Source of the DNA: a virus
Length of the DNA stretch: 25,674 nucleotides
Reading direction: 5' to 3' (one strand)
Virus record (IMG/VR): IMGVR_UViG_3300035665_000220
Coordinates: 1-25,674 of that record
Shown here: one piece after another, positions 23,986-25,674 of the stretch
Layout of the letters: every line of letters starts with the position of its first letter
Numbering within the stretch: position 1 is the first letter of the stretch
Notes under the pieces: generated by a model
Databases searched by the model: none
What the model saw: the letters and a program-made list of their open reading frames with translations, nothing else
What the model was told of the DNA's origin: nothing
Position numbers and translations under genes: made by a program

Positions 23986-24288
23986 TCAGCGTCGTTGGTC
24001 TCGTGCGCCTCGACTGGAGTTGCAACTTCGATGGGCTGCTGCGAGGACGTCGGACTCGGGGCCGAAGACGTGGTCGGCTGTCCAGGGGTCGTCGGGGCGT
24101 GGGCCTTCGCCGCAGATCCAGCAGTGGGTTGCGGTGTCTCTGACTAGGCGGGCTCGTTCTGGGTAGTCGCCTCGGTAGTGAGGTCGTGAGGCGTTGCGGA
24201 TGGCTTGTTGTTTGCCGGTGCAGGTTGGGCACCTGGTGGGTTGGGTGGTGAGTCGTCGGCAGTTGATGCAGGGGCGACGAATGGGCAT
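23986..24288 (-). CDS. HNH endonuclease, packaging-associated
   Basis: This 100-residue protein has two zinc knuckles and an HNH core. An N-terminal pair C7xxC10 and C20xxC23 is followed by C56xxC59, then D72-H73 and H86xxC89-N90. The ADHV and HRSCN motifs are the family's beta-beta-alpha metal site. HNH proteins next to terminase genes are known to help terminase cut concatemeric DNA at cos (the HK97 gp74 group), and this one directly precedes TerS, so a packaging role is more likely than a homing role. The ATG at 24288 has no clear Shine-Dalgarno sequence, so a leaderless or weakly initiated mRNA is possible. A homing-type HNH cannot be excluded. Confidence 0.85.
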   Translation of the reverse strand: MPIRRPCINCRRLTTQPTRCPTCTGKQQAIRNASRPHYRGDYPERARLVRDTATHCWICGEGPRPDDPWTADHVFGPESDVLAAAHRSCNSSRGARDQRR

Positions 24289-24343
24289 AGAGCTTGTATT
24301 GAAGTTAGTGCGTTTGTTCTTTATTTGTGTGGGGACGAGGGAT

Positions 24344-24381
24344 GGGACATGTGTGTAACTACGTTACACACACATGTCCCC
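24344..24381. promoter_or_regulatory. Long imperfect inverted repeat in the helicase-HNH spacer
   Basis: The inner arms are TGTGTGTAAC and GTTACACACA around a TAC centre. The outer arms are GGGACAT and ATGTCCC, with a two-base AC bulge on one side. This is the largest dyad in the roughly 150-bp spacer between the ATPase stop and the HNH start. Its outer arms share the GGGACA core with the palindrome at 24419-24439. It could be a repressor operator controlling the leftward late operon, an origin element, or a hairpin that ends replication transcripts. I could not pick out convincing -35/-10 boxes nearby. Confidence 0.5.
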
Positions 24382-24418
24382 TTATCCACCAACGGTTTCA
24401 GATTGGTGTCCCCGTGTC

Positions 24419-24439
24419 ATGTCCCCGATTCGGGGACAT
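24419..24439. promoter_or_regulatory. Perfect 10-bp palindrome at the end of the helicase gene
   Basis: Arms ATGTCCCCGA and TCGGGGACAT flank a single central T. The element touches the stop codon of the ATPase gene. As RNA it would fold into a GC-rich hairpin, but no U-tract follows, so a classical intrinsic terminator is not clearly supported. The TGTCCCC/GGGGACA core recurs several more times in the next 110 bp, which favours a protein-binding operator or an iteron-like site. Role unproven. Confidence 0.55.
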
Positions 24440-25674
24440 CATTCGAGGGGGTCTCGGAGCCTGTTTTGGGCGATGGCTCGCAGGGCCTTGGACCATTTGG
24501 AGTTCTTGGCTTTGATGCCTCGTGCCCTGGCTTCGTCTCTGAACTTGAGGGTGTCTTCCTGTTTCATGCCGGGCTTCAATTCGGGGAAGGCTGTGAGGAT
24601 GCGTCGGGCGAGGTCGTAGGTGTCTTGGGTGAAGGTTTCTTGGGTTTCTTTGAGTCGGATGGGGTTGTAGTCGTCTTCGAGTTGTTCTTCGACGAGTTCT
24701 ATTTCGTTGGGTGCCCAGCCGATGCGTGAGAAGATGCGGGTGAGTTTGATGGTGTGACCGTCTCGTTGGAGGTGGTAGACGATGTCGACGTCGTCGTTTT
24801 TGGCGCTGGATCCTCGTTGGCCTTGGGTTTTGCCTTTGTCTTTGCCTGCGTGGTCGGTGCGGAGGAGGGCGATGCCTGCGGCTTTGAGGGCGAGTCCTGT
24901 GGTGCGTGCGAATTCTCTGTAGGTGTCGGCTGAGTTTTCTTCGCCTTGTACGGCTCGTCCGGTGGTGTCGATGACGACGACCTGGGCTTGGGTGAGCTCT
25001 ACGAGTTTCATGACGGCGGCTGCGCCTTCGTAGGTGTTGAGTGGGGGGAGTGAGGGGATGAGGGCGTAGTGGAGGTGGGTGAGGTTGTCTTCTCGGGTGT
25101 AGCCGAGGTTGTCGAGGCGTTCGAGGAGGTCGGAGGAGGTCATTTCGTAGTCGAGGTAGAGGACGTGGGTTGGGGGTTGGGCTGGGCGTCCGAAGATGGG
25201 TTTGCCTGTGGCGAGGGCTGCGGTGCAGGCGAGGGCGATGTAGCTTTTGCCTTCTTTGCTGACGGCGAAGAGGGCGGTTTGTCGACCTCGGGCGATGAGT
25301 GGGTAGGCGATCCAGTCTTCGGCTTTGTGGTCTTGGTTCCAGAAGTCTTGCCAGTTGATGAGTTGTGAGAGGAGTTCGTCGGGTGTGCTGGTGGTGGTGT
25401 TGGGGTTGGTGTTGAGGTATTGGGCTGCTGCTTGTTTCCAGGAGCCTTGGTGGTGGCGTTGGGCGTGGTAGCCGAATTTGCTGTAGCCGCCTTCGGGGAC
25501 GGGTGCGTTGCTGCTGAAGACGATGAGGGCGTCGTTGTTGTTGTGGTTGAGGCTGGCGGAGATGCCGGTGGTTTTGCCTGGTCGTCGCCAGTATTCGGTG
25601 CCGTCTTGGCCTTGGTAGACGTAGGTCCAGCCGTCTTGGGTGAGGATGGTGTTCCAGTGGTGTTGGTTGTTGTA
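24439..25674 (-). CDS. AAA/RecA-like replicative helicase-type ATPase (5' end outside window)
   Basis: The frame stays open to the right edge, so the protein is N-terminally truncated here; 411 residues are visible. Visible residues 1-70 resemble the module that follows primase-polymerase domains in phage replication proteins (YWRRPGK, then a conserved GYSKFGYHA). A Walker A-like loop (SKEGKS) lies near visible residues 139-144. A Walker B strand (VLYLDYE) lies near 171-177. A second acidic strand (VVVIDTTG) and a RecA-like RTDHAGKDKG...RGSSAKNDD sensor segment follow. By family this is a RepA/DnaB-like (AAA_25 type) ATPase that would unwind DNA at the phage replication fork. Internal ATG codons exist (for example at 25143), but the Walker A and B motifs lie upstream of that one, so it cannot be the real start. 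Codons here end mostly in C or A, unlike those of the terminase. An N-terminal primase domain may lie outside the window. Confidence 0.85.
   Translation of the reverse strand, partial: YNNQHHWNTILTQDGWTYVYQGQDGTEYWRRPGKTTGISASLNHNNNDALIVFSSNAPVPEGGYSKFGYHAQRHHQGSWKQAAAQYLNTNPNTTTSTPDELLSQLINWQDFWNQDHKAEDWIAYPLIARGRQTALFAVSKEGKSYIALACTAALATGKPIFGRPAQPPTHVLYLDYEMTSSDLLERLDNLGYTREDNLTHLHYALIPSLPPLNTYEGAAAVMKLVELTQAQVVVIDTTGRAVQGEENSADTYREFARTTGLALKAAGIALLRTDHAGKDKGKTQGQRGSSAKNDDVDIVYHLQRDGHTIKLTRIFSRIGWAPNEIELVEEQLEDDYNPIRLKETQETFTQDTYDLARRILTAFPELKPGMKQEDTLKFRDEARARGIKAKNSKWSKALRAIAQNRLRDPLE

Noticed and set aside
24205-24729. 174-residue plus-strand ORF across the palindrome region
   Set aside because: It overlaps the HNH gene and the ATPase C-terminus on the other strand and has Gly/Phe/Val bias expected from antisense of C-rich codons.

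Overview
The window is part of a tailed-phage (siphovirus-like, HK97-fold) genome or prophage. Every supported gene lies on the minus strand, so transcription runs from the right end (position 25674) to the left end (position 1). The genes are tightly packed, often with 1-4 nt stop/start overlaps (TGATG, TAATG, ATGA, GTGA). I saw no integrase, tRNA, rRNA, CRISPR array or insertion sequence. The host is probably an actinobacterium. This is an inference from the Thr-Thr-Thr-Thr-Glu/Pro linkers of the secreted PA14-like protein, the style of the actinophage-like structural genes and the frequent GTG/TTG starts. Nothing seen fixes the genus.

Layout in transcription order: (1) 25674-24439, the C-terminal part of an AAA/RecA-like replicative ATPase, followed by about 150 bp carrying two strong palindromes. 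(2) 24288-21743, the packaging block: HNH nuclease, a structured spacer that is a candidate cos region, TerS, TerL, and a 50-residue two-helix membrane protein. (3) 21746-13950, the head block: portal, a small structural protein, a collagen-like fibre protein, a GT-A glycosyltransferase, a small virion-type protein, a Tudor-like/Cys4 protein, prohead protease and major capsid protein. (4) 13821-10726, a glycan cassette placed between capsid and connector genes: three further glycosyltransferase-like proteins and a methyltransferase. A second ORF overlaps the first gene of the cassette in another frame. (5) 10713-8027, the connector and tail-tube block, including a tail-assembly chaperone pair joined by a -1 frameshift at CCCTTTG. 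(6) 7998-7261, a stand-alone archaeo-eukaryotic primase-like protein, out of place inside the tail block. (7) 7245-1646, the tape measure, one large tail-tip protein and three small or low-complexity tail/adhesin proteins. (8) 1649-1, a secreted PA14-like protein with a mucin-like linker, a small two-helix membrane protein and the start of another gene, possibly the beginning of a lysis or host-surface block.

How the parts work together: HNH, TerS and TerL process and package DNA through the portal into a capsid built from the major capsid protein and matured by the protease. Connector and terminator proteins join the head to a tail tube whose length is set by the tape measure with help from the frameshifted chaperones. 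The tip and adhesins (poly-glycine, collagen-like, small beta-rich) contact the host. Four glycosyltransferase-like genes and one methyltransferase are embedded in the virion operon, which suggests that a virion protein or host glycan is decorated with a short, possibly methylated glycan. The least expected features are that cassette, the primase-like gene in the tail operon, the 294-bp two-frame overlap after the capsid gene, and the palindromic region near 24.4 kb.
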